A stretch of 64,000 nt of DNA from assembly GCF_001590605.1 (NCBI RefSeq), contig NZ_CP014504.1, forward strand, positions 248,001 through 312,000, in the 5' to 3' direction. A model generated the notes under the pieces. That model made no database searches and was not told the DNA's origin. It saw only the letters and a list, made by a program, of their open reading frames with translations. Below, piece after piece: positions 42,354-52,003 of the stretch (its first letter is position 1; each line of letters opens with the position of its first letter). The position numbers were made by a program, and so were the translations under genes. The stretch is from Pedobacter cryoconitis. GTDB taxonomy: Bacteria; Bacteroidota; Bacteroidia; Sphingobacteriales; Sphingobacteriaceae.

Positions 42354-44087
42354 CTAGCTGTTCATAGAAATTAAGAACTCTTCGTTAGTTTTTGTGTTCT
42401 TGATTTGTGCCTGAACAAATTCCATAGCCTCCTGCGCATTCATATCTGCAAGGTGGTTACGTAAGATCCATACGCGTTGTAAGGTATCTCTGTCATGTAA
42501 TAAGTCGTCTCTACGGGTACTTGATGCCGTGATATCGATAGCAGGGAAGATACGTTTGTTAGACAATTTACGGTCTAATTGTAATTCCATATTACCTGTT
42601 CCTTTGAATTCTTCGAAAATTACTTCGTCCATTTTAGAACCTGTATCAGTTAATGCAGTTGCTAAAATAGTTAAAGATCCTCCTCTTTCAATGTTACGGG
42701 CAGCACCAAAGAAACGTTTTGGTTTATGTAAAGCGTTTGCGTCCACACCACCAGATAAGATTTTACCAGATGCAGGAGCAGTTGTATTGTAAGCACGTGC
42801 AAGTCGTGTAATTGAATCCAGCAGGATGACAACGTCGTGTCCGCATTCTACTAAACGTTTTGCTTTTTCCAATACGATATTGGCAATTTTCACATGACGT
42901 TCAGCTGGCTCATCAAATGTAGAAGCAATGACTTCTGCACGTACGCTTCTTGCCATATCTGTTACCTCTTCCGGACGTTCATCGATCAGTAAAATAATCA
43001 GGTAAACTTCAGGGTGGTTTTTAGCAATTGCATTGGCAACTTCTTTCAACAGGTTTGTTTTACCTGTTTTAGGTTGTGCAACGATTAAACCGCGCTGACC
43101 TTTACCGATTGGGGTAAATAAGTCAATGATACGGGTAGAGTAGTTATTGGTTTCTGTGAAAAGATTTAATCTTTCTGTCGGGAATAGTGGAGTCAGGTAG
43201 TCGAAAGGGACTCTATCTCTTACATCAGCTGGTAAACGGCCATTGATCGTCTCTACTCTGACCAGTGGGAAATATTTTTCGCCTTCTTTTGGAGGACGGA
43301 TACTTCCTTTAACTGTATCTCCGGTTTTTAAACCGAAAAGTTTGATCTGAGATTGTGAAACGTAAATATCATCAGGTGAAGAAAGGTAATTGTAATCTGC
43401 CGATCTTAAGAAACCATATCCATCAGGCATAATTTCCAATACACCTTCATTTGTGATGGTATTGTCGAAATCAAGATTTGAATAGCTGTTCTCGTTCTGC
43501 TTCTGATTGCTATTGTTACCGTTGTTATTGTTGTTTTTTGGCCTGTTATCTTCTCTTACAGGTTTTGACTTCTTAATTTCTGCAGGTGCTGTAACAGCTG
43601 GCTGAACAGGTTGTCTTTCTTCAGTTCTTGGTGCTGGAACAGCAACCGGGGCCGGAGTTTCTGACTGAACATTTCCATTAGTTGCTGATGCAGGTGTAGT
43701 TTCAGGCTGTACCTGCTGCTCTTCTTGCTGCGGTGTATCGAACAGGGATGCTCTGTTGAAGTTATTTCCGTTGCTGGTTGCCGGAGCTTGTTCTGCTTCG
43801 TCTTTAGGAATACGTGTCCTTTTTCTAAGCGGTTTTTCTGCAGTATTGATTTTCGGAGCTTTTGGTTTAGCTGTTTTTGCCGGATTTTCTTTGACAACAT
43901 CATTGCTGATTGCTGCTTCAGGAACAGCAGTGGCAGGTGCAGCTTCAGGTTGTTGTTCACTGATTTGATGAATAACTTCAACCAATTCAGCTTTACGCAA
44001 ATCATCAGCATTCAAGATCCCCTGAGATTTTGCTAACTCCCGCAATTCTGCAGTAAGTTTTTCATTTAATTCTGTTTTGTTAAACAT
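42354..44087 (-). CDS. rho: Transcription termination factor Rho with long disordered insert
   Basis: The 577-residue hexameric RNA-dependent ATPase is longer than E. coli Rho (419). Residues 1-45 form the Rho N-terminal helical domain. About 46-205 are low-complexity, rich in Pro, Ala, Gln and Asn ([18 protein letters not shown]). RNA-binding OB fold follows ([16 protein letters not shown]). The ATPase domain carries Walker [26 protein letters not shown], the Q-loop [20 protein letters not shown] split by a few residues, and the R-loop. In Bacteroides, a comparable Rho insert is known to drive condensate formation. Function here is inferred to be normal termination with added regulation. Confidence 0.96.
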   Translation of the reverse strand: MFNKTELNEKLTAELRELAKSQGILNADDLRKAELVEVIHQISEQQPEAAPATAVPEAAISNDVVKENPAKTAKPKAPKINTAEKPLRKRTRIPKDEAEQAPATSNGNNFNRASLFDTPQQEEQQVQPETTPASATNGNVQSETPAPVAVPAPRTEERQPVQPAVTAPAEIKKSKPVREDNRPKNNNNNGNNSNQKQNENSYSNLDFDNTITNEGVLEIMPDGYGFLRSADYNYLSSPDDIYVSQSQIKLFGLKTGDTVKGSIRPPKEGEKYFPLVRVETINGRLPADVRDRVPFDYLTPLFPTERLNLFTETNNYSTRIIDLFTPIGKGQRGLIVAQPKTGKTNLLKEVANAIAKNHPEVYLIILLIDERPEEVTDMARSVRAEVIASTFDEPAERHVKIANIVLEKAKRLVECGHDVVILLDSITRLARAYNTTAPASGKILSGGVDANALHKPKRFFGAARNIERGGSLTILATALTDTGSKMDEVIFEEFKGTGNMELQLDRKLSNKRIFPAIDITASSTRRDDLLHDRDTLQRVWILRNHLADMNAQEAMEFVQAQIKNTKTNEEFLISMNS

Positions 44088-44372
44088 TATGTGGGTGTAG
44101 AGAAATTTTTATAAACGAAATTATTTATCAGTAGATCAAAGCAAAAAAATGCAATTATGAATTTGAAAATAGAACAAATTTTTGTGAGATTTTCTGGAAT
44201 GATCAGATAAACTTTTGAGAATTATGTTGCAATTGTATGTAATTGTATCCTAATCTCCAAGTAAAAACGAAAATTGTTATAAAGATTTTACTTAATATGT
44301 GCAAAACTCATCTTAAATAGGCTCTGAATTGCTGTGGAAAATTTGGCATATTTGCGCATAATCTAAGCCCAA

Positions 44373-45203
44373 ATGAATAAGAAGCAACTATTTGAACAAA
44401 TTCAAGCTAAAAAATCGTTTTTATGTGTTGGACTCGATCCGGTGTTGGAAAATGTTCCAAAACACTTGTTGAGTTTTGAAGATCCGATATTTGAATTCAA
44501 CAAACAAATTATTGAGGCGACCAAAGATCTGTGTGTTGCTTATAAGCCTAACACAGCGTTCTATGAATCAAGAGGTTTGAAGGGCTGGGAGAGTTTATTG
44601 AAAACATGGGCTCATATTCCTGAAGATATTTTTACCATTGCGGATGCAAAAAGAGGAGATATTGGAAATACTTCTGCGATGTATGCGGATGCTTTTTTCA
44701 ACGAAGAGAAATCGGGAATGAGTTTCGATGCGATTACTGTTGCTCCTTATATGGGAAAAGATTCTGTTGGTCCTTTTTTAAAGTATGAGGATAAATGGGT
44801 TATTTTACTGGCACTGACTTCAAATGAGAGCCATAGTGATTTTCAATTGTTTGAAAATGCTGATGGAAAGCTTTATGAAGAAGTAATCCGCGTGTCTTCG
44901 AAATGGGGAAGCAGTGATCAGCTGATGTATGTAGTTGGCGCAACAAGGGGAGCTGAGTTTGCAAATATCAGAAGGCTTGCACCGGATAACTTTTTACTGG
45001 TTCCTGGTGTAGGTGCACAAGGTGGAAGTTTAGCAGATGTCTGCGAATTTGGCTTAAATGCAACTTGTGGTTTACTGGTGAATTCATCAAGAGGGATAAT
45101 TTATGCGGGTAAAGGGGAAGACTTTGCGGAGAAGGCAAGGGAAGAAGCCTTAAAGTTGCAGCAGGAAATGGAGATAATCCTTGAAAAATCAGGTTTATTA
45201 TAA
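44373..45203 (+). CDS. pyrF: Orotidine 5'-phosphate decarboxylase (PyrF type 2)
   Basis: The 276-residue TIM-barrel enzyme makes UMP from OMP. Motifs are [14 protein letters not shown] at the start, catalytic [21 protein letters not shown], and late [11 protein letters not shown] plus [11 protein letters not shown]. The longer form matches the type 2 family used in Bacteroidota and actinobacteria. A 285-nt AT-rich gap separates it from divergent rho; I see no clear promoter box in it. Confidence 0.95.
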   Translation: MNKKQLFEQIQAKKSFLCVGLDPVLENVPKHLLSFEDPIFEFNKQIIEATKDLCVAYKPNTAFYESRGLKGWESLLKTWAHIPEDIFTIADAKRGDIGNTSAMYADAFFNEEKSGMSFDAITVAPYMGKDSVGPFLKYEDKWVILLALTSNESHSDFQLFENADGKLYEEVIRVSSKWGSSDQLMYVVGATRGAEFANIRRLAPDNFLLVPGVGAQGGSLADVCEFGLNATCGLLVNSSRGIIYAGKGEDFAEKAREEALKLQQEMEIILEKSGLL

Positions 45204-45329
45204 GTTTCTTACAATAAAAAAGAAATCTTGATGTGAGAAAAAATGTTTAAATTGCTATTGGCATTGTTATCAATAAGAGTCCCTGTTTGGGGTATGATTA
45301 TTGCACAGGCCTGTTAATAAATTAAAAAC

Positions 45330-45551
45330 ATGTTTCAGCGCATCGTAACCTATTTCGAGAAGCAAAGTTTTGGGGTCTGTACTTATATTGCAGACCGTTT
45401 TGACATGTCGATCAGTAAAATCAGATTATTCTTTATCTATTCTTCTTTTCTGGCAGTAGGTTTTCCTATTGTTTTTTATATAATGGCTGTGCTTATTTTA
45501 GATGTCCGCCATTATATTAAAAGGATCAGACAGCGGATTTGGGATTTATAA
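45330..45551 (+). CDS. PspC-domain small membrane protein
   Basis: The 73-residue protein matches the PspC domain: FGVCTYIADRFDMSISKIRL leads into a membrane helix (IYSSFLAVGFPIVFYIMAVLIL), then a basic cytoplasmic tail (HYIKRIRQRIWDL). PspC proteins relate to the phage-shock envelope response, but no pspA lies nearby. It sits 86 nt before ftsK. Confidence 0.8.
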   Translation: MFQRIVTYFEKQSFGVCTYIADRFDMSISKIRLFFIYSSFLAVGFPIVFYIMAVLILDVRHYIKRIRQRIWDL

Positions 45552-45604
45552 ATTTAATGTGCTGTTATAAATCAGCATAACAGGACTCATACAACTATAT
45601 ATTT

Positions 45605-45612
45605 TATATTTG
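45605..45612 (+). promoter_or_regulatory. -7 promoter element of ftsK
   Basis: TATATTTG fits TAnnTTTG, 25 nt before the ftsK ATG. No good -33 box is seen at 19 nt. Confidence 0.4.
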
Positions 45613-45637
45613 TTGTTTATTAATACAGTTACGAAAA

Positions 45638-48262
45638 ATGTCGTTAAGGGGAAACCAATTTAAATCTAATTCATTCAAAAACGAATACGGGGAGAAGCCA
45701 GGTTCAAGAGCATCGTCCAAAGAACCAAGAGCAAGATTTGAAAGGATACCTTCACTGAATTTTCAGGATGAGAGGGTTTTGAAAATTGCAGGCTTGTTTT
45801 TCCTGATTCTATCTATCTATTTCCTTGTGGCATTCACTTCCTACCTTTTTACCTGGCAGGAAGATTATAGCTATGTAATTGATGCAAATGGTGGCTGGAG
45901 TAATCTTTTTAAAACAGTAGAAGAGTTACAGCAGCATAATATTCCTATTGTAGTACAAAACTGGCTGGGTAAGTTTGGTGCGTTATTATCTCATCAGTTC
46001 ATCTATGAGTGGTTTGGTGTCGCTTCCTTTTTATTTGTATTCGTTTTCTTCGTTATCGGTTACCGCTTATTGTTTAAGGTGAAAATATTTGCACTGGAAA
46101 AAACATTGGGTTACAGTCTGTTTTTCCTGCTTTTCCTGTCACTGGTTTTCGGGTTTCTGCATTCTTTTATTGCTGATTCTCCGCATTACCTGGAAGGTGA
46201 AATCGGGTATTGGGCTAACCGCTTACTCGTTGCTCAGGTTGGTGTGACCGGGGTTGGTGGGCTGATTGCCTTTTTAGGACTGACAATTTTAATTATTGCT
46301 TACAATATTGACTTTAAATTCCCGGAGAGGGTACGTCATGAAGAAGAGGAAGAAACTATGCCTGAGGCTTCTGGTAATGCTTTCTCAGACTTTAAAGAGC
46401 AAGTCGAAAGAGTTTCTCCCCTAGAACGTGCATCGCCTGTGGCAGTGAAAGAAAATATAGAACGGCCTGATCAGATAGAATTTACCTTAAATGACAGACT
46501 GGCTTCTGAACGTAAAAAGGAGCAGCAGAATATTACGCTGACACCGAGCCGTTTCGAAGAGAAGGAAGCTGAACCTGAGGTAATAGTGCCAAAAGCACCT
46601 ATCTTAAATGTAATGAATGCACCGATCATTCTTTCTCCGGCAGTAGAGCCGATTAAGGAATTGATCTTTGAAGAAGTTAAAGCAGAACCGCAGTTAACGA
46701 TTCAGAAAAGTGAAGAGGAAAAGAAATCGGATGATCTGGTAGAACAGTTTGGTAATTATGACCCTACGCTGGATCTGGCGAGTTATGTTTATCCTAATCT
46801 GGAGTTATTAGAAAATTATGGTTCTAACAAGATCTCAGTAAACGCAGATGAATTAGAGGCTAACAAGAATAAAATTGTTGAGACACTGAATCATTATAAT
46901 ATTGAGATTGATAAAATTAAGGCTACGATTGGCCCGACGGTAACGCTTTATGAGATTATTCCTGCTCCGGGAGTCAGGATTTCAAAAATTAAGAACCTGG
47001 AAGATGATATTGCCTTAAGTTTAGCGGCATTGGGTATTCGTATTATTGCGCCGATGCCTGGAAAAGGTACCATTGGTATAGAGGTTCCCAATATGCATCC
47101 GGAGATGGTATCGATGAGAAGTATTCTGAATACTGAAAAGTTCCAGAAAACGGAAATGGATCTGCCTATTGCTTTAGGAAAAACTATTTCTAATGAGGTT
47201 TATATTGCCGATCTGGCTAAAATGCCCCATTTACTGGTTGCAGGAGCAACCGGACAGGGTAAATCTGTTGGTATTAATGCGATCCTGGTTTCTCTGCTTT
47301 ATAAGAAACATCCTTCGCAGCTTAAATTTGTACTGGTAGATCCAAAGAAAGTAGAGCTGACATTGTTTAACAAGATCGAAAGGCATTTCCTGGCGAAACT
47401 TCCGGGGGAGGCTGATGCGATTATTACAGATACAAAAAAGGTAATCCATACTTTAAATTCGTTATGTATTGAGATGGATCAGCGTTATGATCTGTTGAAG
47501 GATGCACAGGTGAGAAATTTGAAAGAGTACAATGAGAAGTTCATCAAACGGAAGCTGAATCCAAATAATTCACACCGTTTCTTACCTTATATTGTATTAA
47601 TTGTAGACGAGTTTGCCGATTTAATGATGACCGCTGGTAAAGAGGTGGAAACGCCGATTGCCCGTTTGGCTCAATTGGCACGTGCAGTAGGTATTCACCT
47701 GGTATTAGCCACGCAGCGTCCTTCGGTAAATATTATTACGGGTACAATTAAAGCGAATTTCCCGGCAAGGCTTGCTTTCAGAGTATTGTCTAAAATTGAC
47801 TCCAGAACTATCCTGGATAGTGGCGGTGCGGATCAGCTGATTGGTCGTGGAGATATGTTGTTATCTACCGGAAATGATCTGATCAGGCTACAGTGTGCAT
47901 TTGTGGATACACCTGAGGTTGACCGTATTTCTGAGTTTATCGGTAATCAGCGCGGATATGCAGAGGCTTATCAGTTGCCTGAATATCTGGACGAGGCGGC
48001 AGAGTCTGCCAAATCTGATTTTGATCCGAATGACCGTGATGTGATGTTTGAGGATGCAGCCAGGCTGATTGTAATGCATCAGCAGGGTTCTACTTCTCTG
48101 ATCCAAAGAAAAATGAAGCTTGGCTATAACAGAGCGGGCAGAATTATTGACCAGTTGGAGGCTTTTGGTATTGTTGGCCCTTTTGAGGGAAGTAAAGCAA
48201 GAGAGGTATTAATACTTGATGAACATCAATTGGAACAGTTATTGAACGATCTGAAGAAATAA
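45638..48262 (+). CDS. ftsK: DNA translocase FtsK/SpoIIIE
   Basis: The 874-residue protein has four or five N-terminal membrane helices (about 48-225), a charged linker (about 230-365), and the motor. The motor alpha and beta domains start near YGSNKISVNADELEANKNKI and hold Walker A VAGATGQGKSVGINA and Walker B IVLIVDEFADLMM. The C-terminal gamma winged-helix reads LGYNRAGRIIDQLEAFGIVG and would recognise polarity sequences on the chromosome. It pumps DNA at the septum for chromosome dimer resolution. The lolA-like gene follows after 12 nt. Confidence 0.95.
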   Translation: MSLRGNQFKSNSFKNEYGEKPGSRASSKEPRARFERIPSLNFQDERVLKIAGLFFLILSIYFLVAFTSYLFTWQEDYSYVIDANGGWSNLFKTVEELQQHNIPIVVQNWLGKFGALLSHQFIYEWFGVASFLFVFVFFVIGYRLLFKVKIFALEKTLGYSLFFLLFLSLVFGFLHSFIADSPHYLEGEIGYWANRLLVAQVGVTGVGGLIAFLGLTILIIAYNIDFKFPERVRHEEEEETMPEASGNAFSDFKEQVERVSPLERASPVAVKENIERPDQIEFTLNDRLASERKKEQQNITLTPSRFEEKEAEPEVIVPKAPILNVMNAPIILSPAVEPIKELIFEEVKAEPQLTIQKSEEEKKSDDLVEQFGNYDPTLDLASYVYPNLELLENYGSNKISVNADELEANKNKIVETLNHYNIEIDKIKATIGPTVTLYEIIPAPGVRISKIKNLEDDIALSLAALGIRIIAPMPGKGTIGIEVPNMHPEMVSMRSILNTEKFQKTEMDLPIALGKTISNEVYIADLAKMPHLLVAGATGQGKSVGINAILVSLLYKKHPSQLKFVLVDPKKVELTLFNKIERHFLAKLPGEADAIITDTKKVIHTLNSLCIEMDQRYDLLKDAQVRNLKEYNEKFIKRKLNPNNSHRFLPYIVLIVDEFADLMMTAGKEVETPIARLAQLARAVGIHLVLATQRPSVNIITGTIKANFPARLAFRVLSKIDSRTILDSGGADQLIGRGDMLLSTGNDLIRLQCAFVDTPEVDRISEFIGNQRGYAEAYQLPEYLDEAAESAKSDFDPNDRDVMFEDAARLIVMHQQGSTSLIQRKMKLGYNRAGRIIDQLEAFGIVGPFEGSKAREVLILDEHQLEQLLNDLKK

Positions 48263-48274
48263 TTAGAAGAGCAG

Positions 48275-48925
48275 ATGAAGAAGATATTAGGTGCATTACT
48301 GATTTTATCAGGAATAAGTTTTGGTGTATATGCTCAGCAGGATGTTAAAGCAAAGACTATTTTAGCAGATGTAAGCAAGAAATATAAATCATATGATATC
48401 GTAAAGGCAGATTTTACTTTTACACTGGAGAGCCCTCAAAATAAGGCGAAAGAAACTCAGCAGGGGACGCTGATTGCAAAAGCTGCTGCTAATAAATATA
48501 AAGTGATCATGACTGATCAGGATATGATCAGTGATGGTAAAAGCCAGTGGACTTATCTGAAAAAAGATAAAGAAGTACAGGTTTCTGTTGCAGATAATGG
48601 CAGTGATGCATTAAACCCTGCAAAGGTGTTTACTTTGTATGAAAAGGGGTTCAAATATCTTTATACTGGCGACCAGAAAGTAGGTGCAAAGGTTTATCAG
48701 CTGATAGATTTATCTCCTGTAGATTCAAAGACTTCTTATTTTAAGATCCGGTTAAGTATTGATAAGGTGGCTAAGCAATTGTCAAATGTTTTAATTCTGG
48801 ACAAAAACGGTAATAAATATACGTATACCATAAAATCGTTTATGGGCAATGCGAAGGTTCCGGAATCGACATTTACATTTGATGCGAGGAAATATCCTGG
48901 TGTTGAAGTAGTTGATTTGCGGTAA
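48275..48925 (+). CDS. lolA: LolA-like outer-membrane lipoprotein carrier
   Basis: The 216-residue periplasmic protein has a signal peptide (MKKILGALLILSGISFGVYAQQ). The unclosed beta-barrel fold of LolA is suggested by IVKADFTFTLESP, QQGTLIAKAAANKYKVIM, DGKSQWTYLKKDKEV and the C-terminal TFTFDARKYPGVEVVDLR. It would carry lipoproteins from the inner to the outer membrane. It likely forms an operon with ftsK, a pairing common in Bacteroidota. Confidence 0.85.
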   Translation: MKKILGALLILSGISFGVYAQQDVKAKTILADVSKKYKSYDIVKADFTFTLESPQNKAKETQQGTLIAKAAANKYKVIMTDQDMISDGKSQWTYLKKDKEVQVSVADNGSDALNPAKVFTLYEKGFKYLYTGDQKVGAKVYQLIDLSPVDSKTSYFKIRLSIDKVAKQLSNVLILDKNGNKYTYTIKSFMGNAKVPESTFTFDARKYPGVEVVDLR

Positions 48926-48943
48926 TCAGATTAAAGATAAATG

Positions 48944-48976
48944 GGGTTCAGACAAGGCGTCTGAACCCTTTTTTTT
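48944..48976 (+). terminator. Terminator after lolA
   Basis: The GGGTTCAGAC/GTCTGAACCC stem with loop AAGGC is followed by a run of nine or more Ts. Confidence 0.9.
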
Positions 48977-49041
48977 TGTTATTTTTGAACTACATTAGAC
49001 TCTGTTTTAATTTTAAACAGGATCTTATAAACCAGCTGCTT

Positions 49042-49803
49042 TTGAAAATTACATTTTTAGGTACTGGCACTTCCCAGGGAATTCCTGTGATTTGCTGCAA
49101 TTGTGAAGTTTGCCACTCTGATGATCCAAGAGATAATCGGCTGAGGGTTTCTGTATTGGTGGAAACGGGGGATAAGACGATTGTAATAGATAGCGGGCCT
49201 GATTTCAGGTACCAGATGCTGCGTGCAGGTGTAAAGAATCTGGATGCGATTGTATACACGCATGAGCATAAAGATCATGTTGCTGGGTTGGATGATATTC
49301 GTCCTTTCAATTATTTGCTGCAGAAGAACATTGACATTTATGCGACCGAAAGAGTTCAGGATGCTTTGAAAAGAGAGTTCTCCTATATTTTTGCGGAAAA
49401 GGTTTATCCGGGAATTCCGCAGATCAATATACATACGATTGCTACGGAGAATTTTTATATCGGAAAAACGGAATTGATTCCTTTGCAGATCATGCATTAT
49501 AAGCTACCGATCCTGGGTTTCAGAATTAATGATTTTACCTATATCACCGATGCGAAAACTATTTCGCAGGAAACGATTGCTAAAATAAAAGGAACAAAGG
49601 TTTTAGTCGTGAATGCTTTGCAGGTTGAAGATCATATATCGCATTTTACTTTAGGAGAAGCGATTACCTTTGCACAGGAAATTGGTGCGGAGATGACTTA
49701 TTTAACGCATATTGGCCATAATATGGGGAAACATGCGGATGTGGAAAAGGAGTTGCCGGAGAATATCAGGTTAGGGTATGATGGACTGGTTATAAATTTA
49801 TAA
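49042..49803 (+). CDS. MBL-fold metallo-hydrolase (PhnP/RNase Z-like)
   Basis: The frame opens at a TTG inside the upstream terminator, so I use the TTG at 49042, which gives the family start (M)KITFLGTGTSQGIPV and 253 residues. No ATG lies before the conserved strand. A two-Cys metal region CCNCEVCHS, THEHKDHVAGLDD (the HxHxDH signature), DIRPFNYLL, and the late TYLTHIGHNMG are present. The family includes PhnP-type cyclic phosphodiesterases and lipoate-synthesis-linked hydrolases. The substrate is not clear. A TATTTTTG box (48980-48987) lies 55 nt upstream. Confidence 0.87.
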   Translation: MKITFLGTGTSQGIPVICCNCEVCHSDDPRDNRLRVSVLVETGDKTIVIDSGPDFRYQMLRAGVKNLDAIVYTHEHKDHVAGLDDIRPFNYLLQKNIDIYATERVQDALKREFSYIFAEKVYPGIPQINIHTIATENFYIGKTELIPLQIMHYKLPILGFRINDFTYITDAKTISQETIAKIKGTKVLVVNALQVEDHISHFTLGEAITFAQEIGAEMTYLTHIGHNMGKHADVEKELPENIRLGYDGLVINL

Positions 49804-49839
49804 TTTTTAAAATAGTTGCTCGATTATAGCGAATAAATA

Positions 49840-49847
49840 TATATTTG
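49840..49847 (+). promoter_or_regulatory. -7 promoter element of tRNA-Leu(GAG)
   Basis: TATATTTG fits TAnnTTTG with the predicted start about 11 nt before the tRNA. A TTG lies 21 nt upstream. Confidence 0.6.
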
Positions 49848-49860
49848 CACCTCACAAGAT

Positions 49861-49944
49861 ATCCGGGTGGCGAAATTGGCAGACGCACCACCTTGAGGGG
49901 GTGGCGCCTGAAAAGGCGTGGCAGTTCGAATCTGCTTCCGGATA
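49861..49944 (+). tRNA. tRNA-Leu (anticodon GAG)
   Basis: The acceptor stem is ATCCGGG with TCCGGAT (one G-T), followed by discriminator A. The D arm contains AATTGGCAGACGC. The anticodon stem CCACC/GGTGG holds loop TTGAGGG, so the anticodon is GAG. A long variable arm CGCCTGAAAAGGCGT and T-arm GGCAGTTCGAATCTGCT follow. CCA is not encoded. Confidence 0.95.
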
Positions 49945-49952
49945 CACTAATG

Positions 49953-49988
49953 AAGAATAGCCAGTCATAATTGACTGGCTATTCTTTT
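49953..49988. terminator. Bidirectional terminator between tRNA-Leu(GAG) and the MACPF gene
   Basis: The perfect 15-bp stem AAGAATAGCCAGTCA/TGACTGGCTATTCTT has a TAAT loop and is followed by TT. It can close both converging transcripts. Confidence 0.85.
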
Positions 49989-50005
49989 GTAACACTTGCT
50001 GATTT

Positions 50006-51793
50006 TTAATAAGCTATACTCGCAGTTAAACCGATACCAAAAACAGTTGCTGTAGCTGTTGAGCCATCTTCCGCTCCATTATAGCTTTTATTAAATTCAG
50101 TCCAGCTGTTTGCAGAAGAAGGATAAGATTGCTGTAGCAGATTACCAGAGCCCTTATTTACAATAACTACCTTTGCACCTCCCCCTATAACTGGAATGTC
50201 ACCTAAATTAACTGTTGTCTGATCTGATCCTCCTGTTGCAGAGGTTGATGAACCTGTAGTTTGATTAATTTTTAAGTTAACTGGTGCAATCACTCCAACT
50301 GCGTAAGAAGTAAGTACAACATTAGATGCAGCTGTATGGCAATCTTTTACTTCAGATATCCATTGTGTATAATTTCCATCTGGATAAGTGCTCACAATAA
50401 ACTTGATTCCGCCGGTATTTTCGCAATGCGTTCCTCCTCCGGCTAATATTGCCCCATTAAAATTATTAAGTGATGCGTAAGCGACATCGGTGCCGCTTCC
50501 CGGATGTGTTCCTTGCTGCTGATTGAGCACAACCTTTAGTAAATTACCCGGATCATAGATACACAAAGCGTATGCGGTTAAGGTATCTGTGTTTTTACAG
50601 CGATATTTAAGATCGTCACTATTGGCTTCCCATCCGGAAACACTGGTATTTCCATTACTTATCACCGTTGTTGGAAAAGAAGCTGTTAAGTAAGCAGTAG
50701 CTGAGGTAGGTAGTATCTGCGCACCGCCCGAGACAACTTTATAGGCTGCGGGCAATGGCTTAGATCCGTCGACGCTGGAATTAGTCGATGGATTTACCAA
50801 GACAACAGCTTCATAATCCAAACCTAAAGGAATTGTATTGGATATGACTGTAGGATGGTTAATGCTTTGCGCTAAAATAAAAAGATTGATATAGTCCAAT
50901 AGTATATGAGATGCTGTTGGGTAGGTTGACTGTATTAATTTCCAGTATTCAAGACTTTTATATACGCCATAAACCGTATCAGCTGTGCAGCTTTTTGCAA
51001 ATTCATCATATTGAGCTGAGGTTGATGTTAATCCAATTCTGGAAGCTGCAGCAGAGCTGCCACCTACAGCTTTTACTTCGTTGTCAGCATTATACTTGCT
51101 TAGGCTGCTGGTCACCGTGCTGGTAGCTGTTGCTGTAGCATCAGCACTGCTGCCTGCACCATTATAAGCAGCTTTTACTGTAGCAGATGCTGATTGCTGT
51201 TCAGCATAAGTTTGGGTACTTATCTGTAGTGTTGTCAGAATAATTCCACCCAAATTTAAACCTGTGATCAGATGGGTGCCATATTGTTCAGTAAAGGCTT
51301 GCGCATCTCTAAGGCTGCTGATGCTTTTTAAGGCAGTTAATAAGGATGGTTTTAACAAAGATAATATGGTTGTATAGTCTGTCGAATTATTATAGCTGAT
51401 CGTGCCGCAGTTAATTACAGACGTATTACTTGCGCTCAGGCTGGTACTGGTTTGCTGGGTTTCTTCTGAATAGTTGGCCTGGACAGATCCGCTATAGCAG
51501 GCGTAACTCATGCTCATGCCCATAGAAGCGGCAATTGAAGTGCTGGTTGCTTCCATACAGCTTTCTATACTAAATACCCCTTTAAATTGGCCTTGAGCAG
51601 TTTGTAAACTTATTTGATCATCAGCTACACTTGTGATCAGGTTATTCAGCGTATAGTTCAGGATGTCCCATGGTGCACTGGCAATTGCTTCATCAAATGC
51701 ATTAAATGATTGAAGGATAAACTGCTGTGGGGTGGTAGGGCTTACTGCTGTCAGGTTTATTGCTGCAGTTGTTGTTTCTTCTGTTGTCGACAT
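50006..51793 (-). CDS. MAC/perforin (MACPF) domain protein with C-terminal beta repeats
   Basis: The 595-residue protein has no signal peptide (MSTTEETTTAAINL). Residues about 70-310 form a MACPF domain: the signature YGTHLITGLNLGG (171-183), preceded by a Ser/Thr-rich region and followed by a second Ser/Ala/Thr-rich stretch (200-235). Such stretches become the membrane-spanning hairpins in perforins. Residues about 326-595 hold three similar beta units, each with a GGA or GGG motif, then an aromatic-Pro motif (SFP, STYP, SYP), a Trp and TAYA-like or TSYA-like end. These could bind a target surface. Perforin-like proteins form oligomeric pores; some Bacteroides MACPF proteins kill related bacteria. 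The gene is monocistronic, next to an AraC-type regulator. Export route and target are unknown. Confidence 0.88.
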   Translation of the reverse strand: MSTTEETTTAAINLTAVSPTTPQQFILQSFNAFDEAIASAPWDILNYTLNNLITSVADDQISLQTAQGQFKGVFSIESCMEATSTSIAASMGMSMSYACYSGSVQANYSEETQQTSTSLSASNTSVINCGTISYNNSTDYTTILSLLKPSLLTALKSISSLRDAQAFTEQYGTHLITGLNLGGIILTTLQISTQTYAEQQSASATVKAAYNGAGSSADATATATSTVTSSLSKYNADNEVKAVGGSSAAASRIGLTSTSAQYDEFAKSCTADTVYGVYKSLEYWKLIQSTYPTASHILLDYINLFILAQSINHPTVISNTIPLGLDYEAVVLVNPSTNSSVDGSKPLPAAYKVVSGGAQILPTSATAYLTASFPTTVISNGNTSVSGWEANSDDLKYRCKNTDTLTAYALCIYDPGNLLKVVLNQQQGTHPGSGTDVAYASLNNFNGAILAGGGTHCENTGGIKFIVSTYPDGNYTQWISEVKDCHTAASNVVLTSYAVGVIAPVNLKINQTTGSSTSATGGSDQTTVNLGDIPVIGGGAKVVIVNKGSGNLLQQSYPSSANSWTEFNKSYNGAEDGSTATATVFGIGLTASIAY

Positions 51794-52003
51794 TTTTAAT
51801 AATAAGTTAATGTGAAAAGATTGATTTTATTTAGTCCAAAACAAATCTTTTTCCTCATAAGATACAAGAAACAGCGGTGCCGGCAGTAGTCACCACGTTA
51901 ACTTTTATGTCACCTTGATTTTCAGCGCTTTACATGATGTGTGTCGGGGTTGTAGGAAACGGAAGGACCTGATCATAATTTCTCCTCTGTAAATATGATT
52001 AGC

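Noticed and set aside
43556..44011. Long frames on both strands within the rho insert (for example 151 residues on the minus strand)
   Set aside because: They arise from the low-complexity CAG/AAC-rich insert and carry no domain; they are shadows of rho.
49861..49944. An attachment site (duplicated tRNA 3' end) marking a defined island end
   Set aside because: I could not find a second copy of the tRNA 3' segment in the window by eye, and no integrase gene is present.
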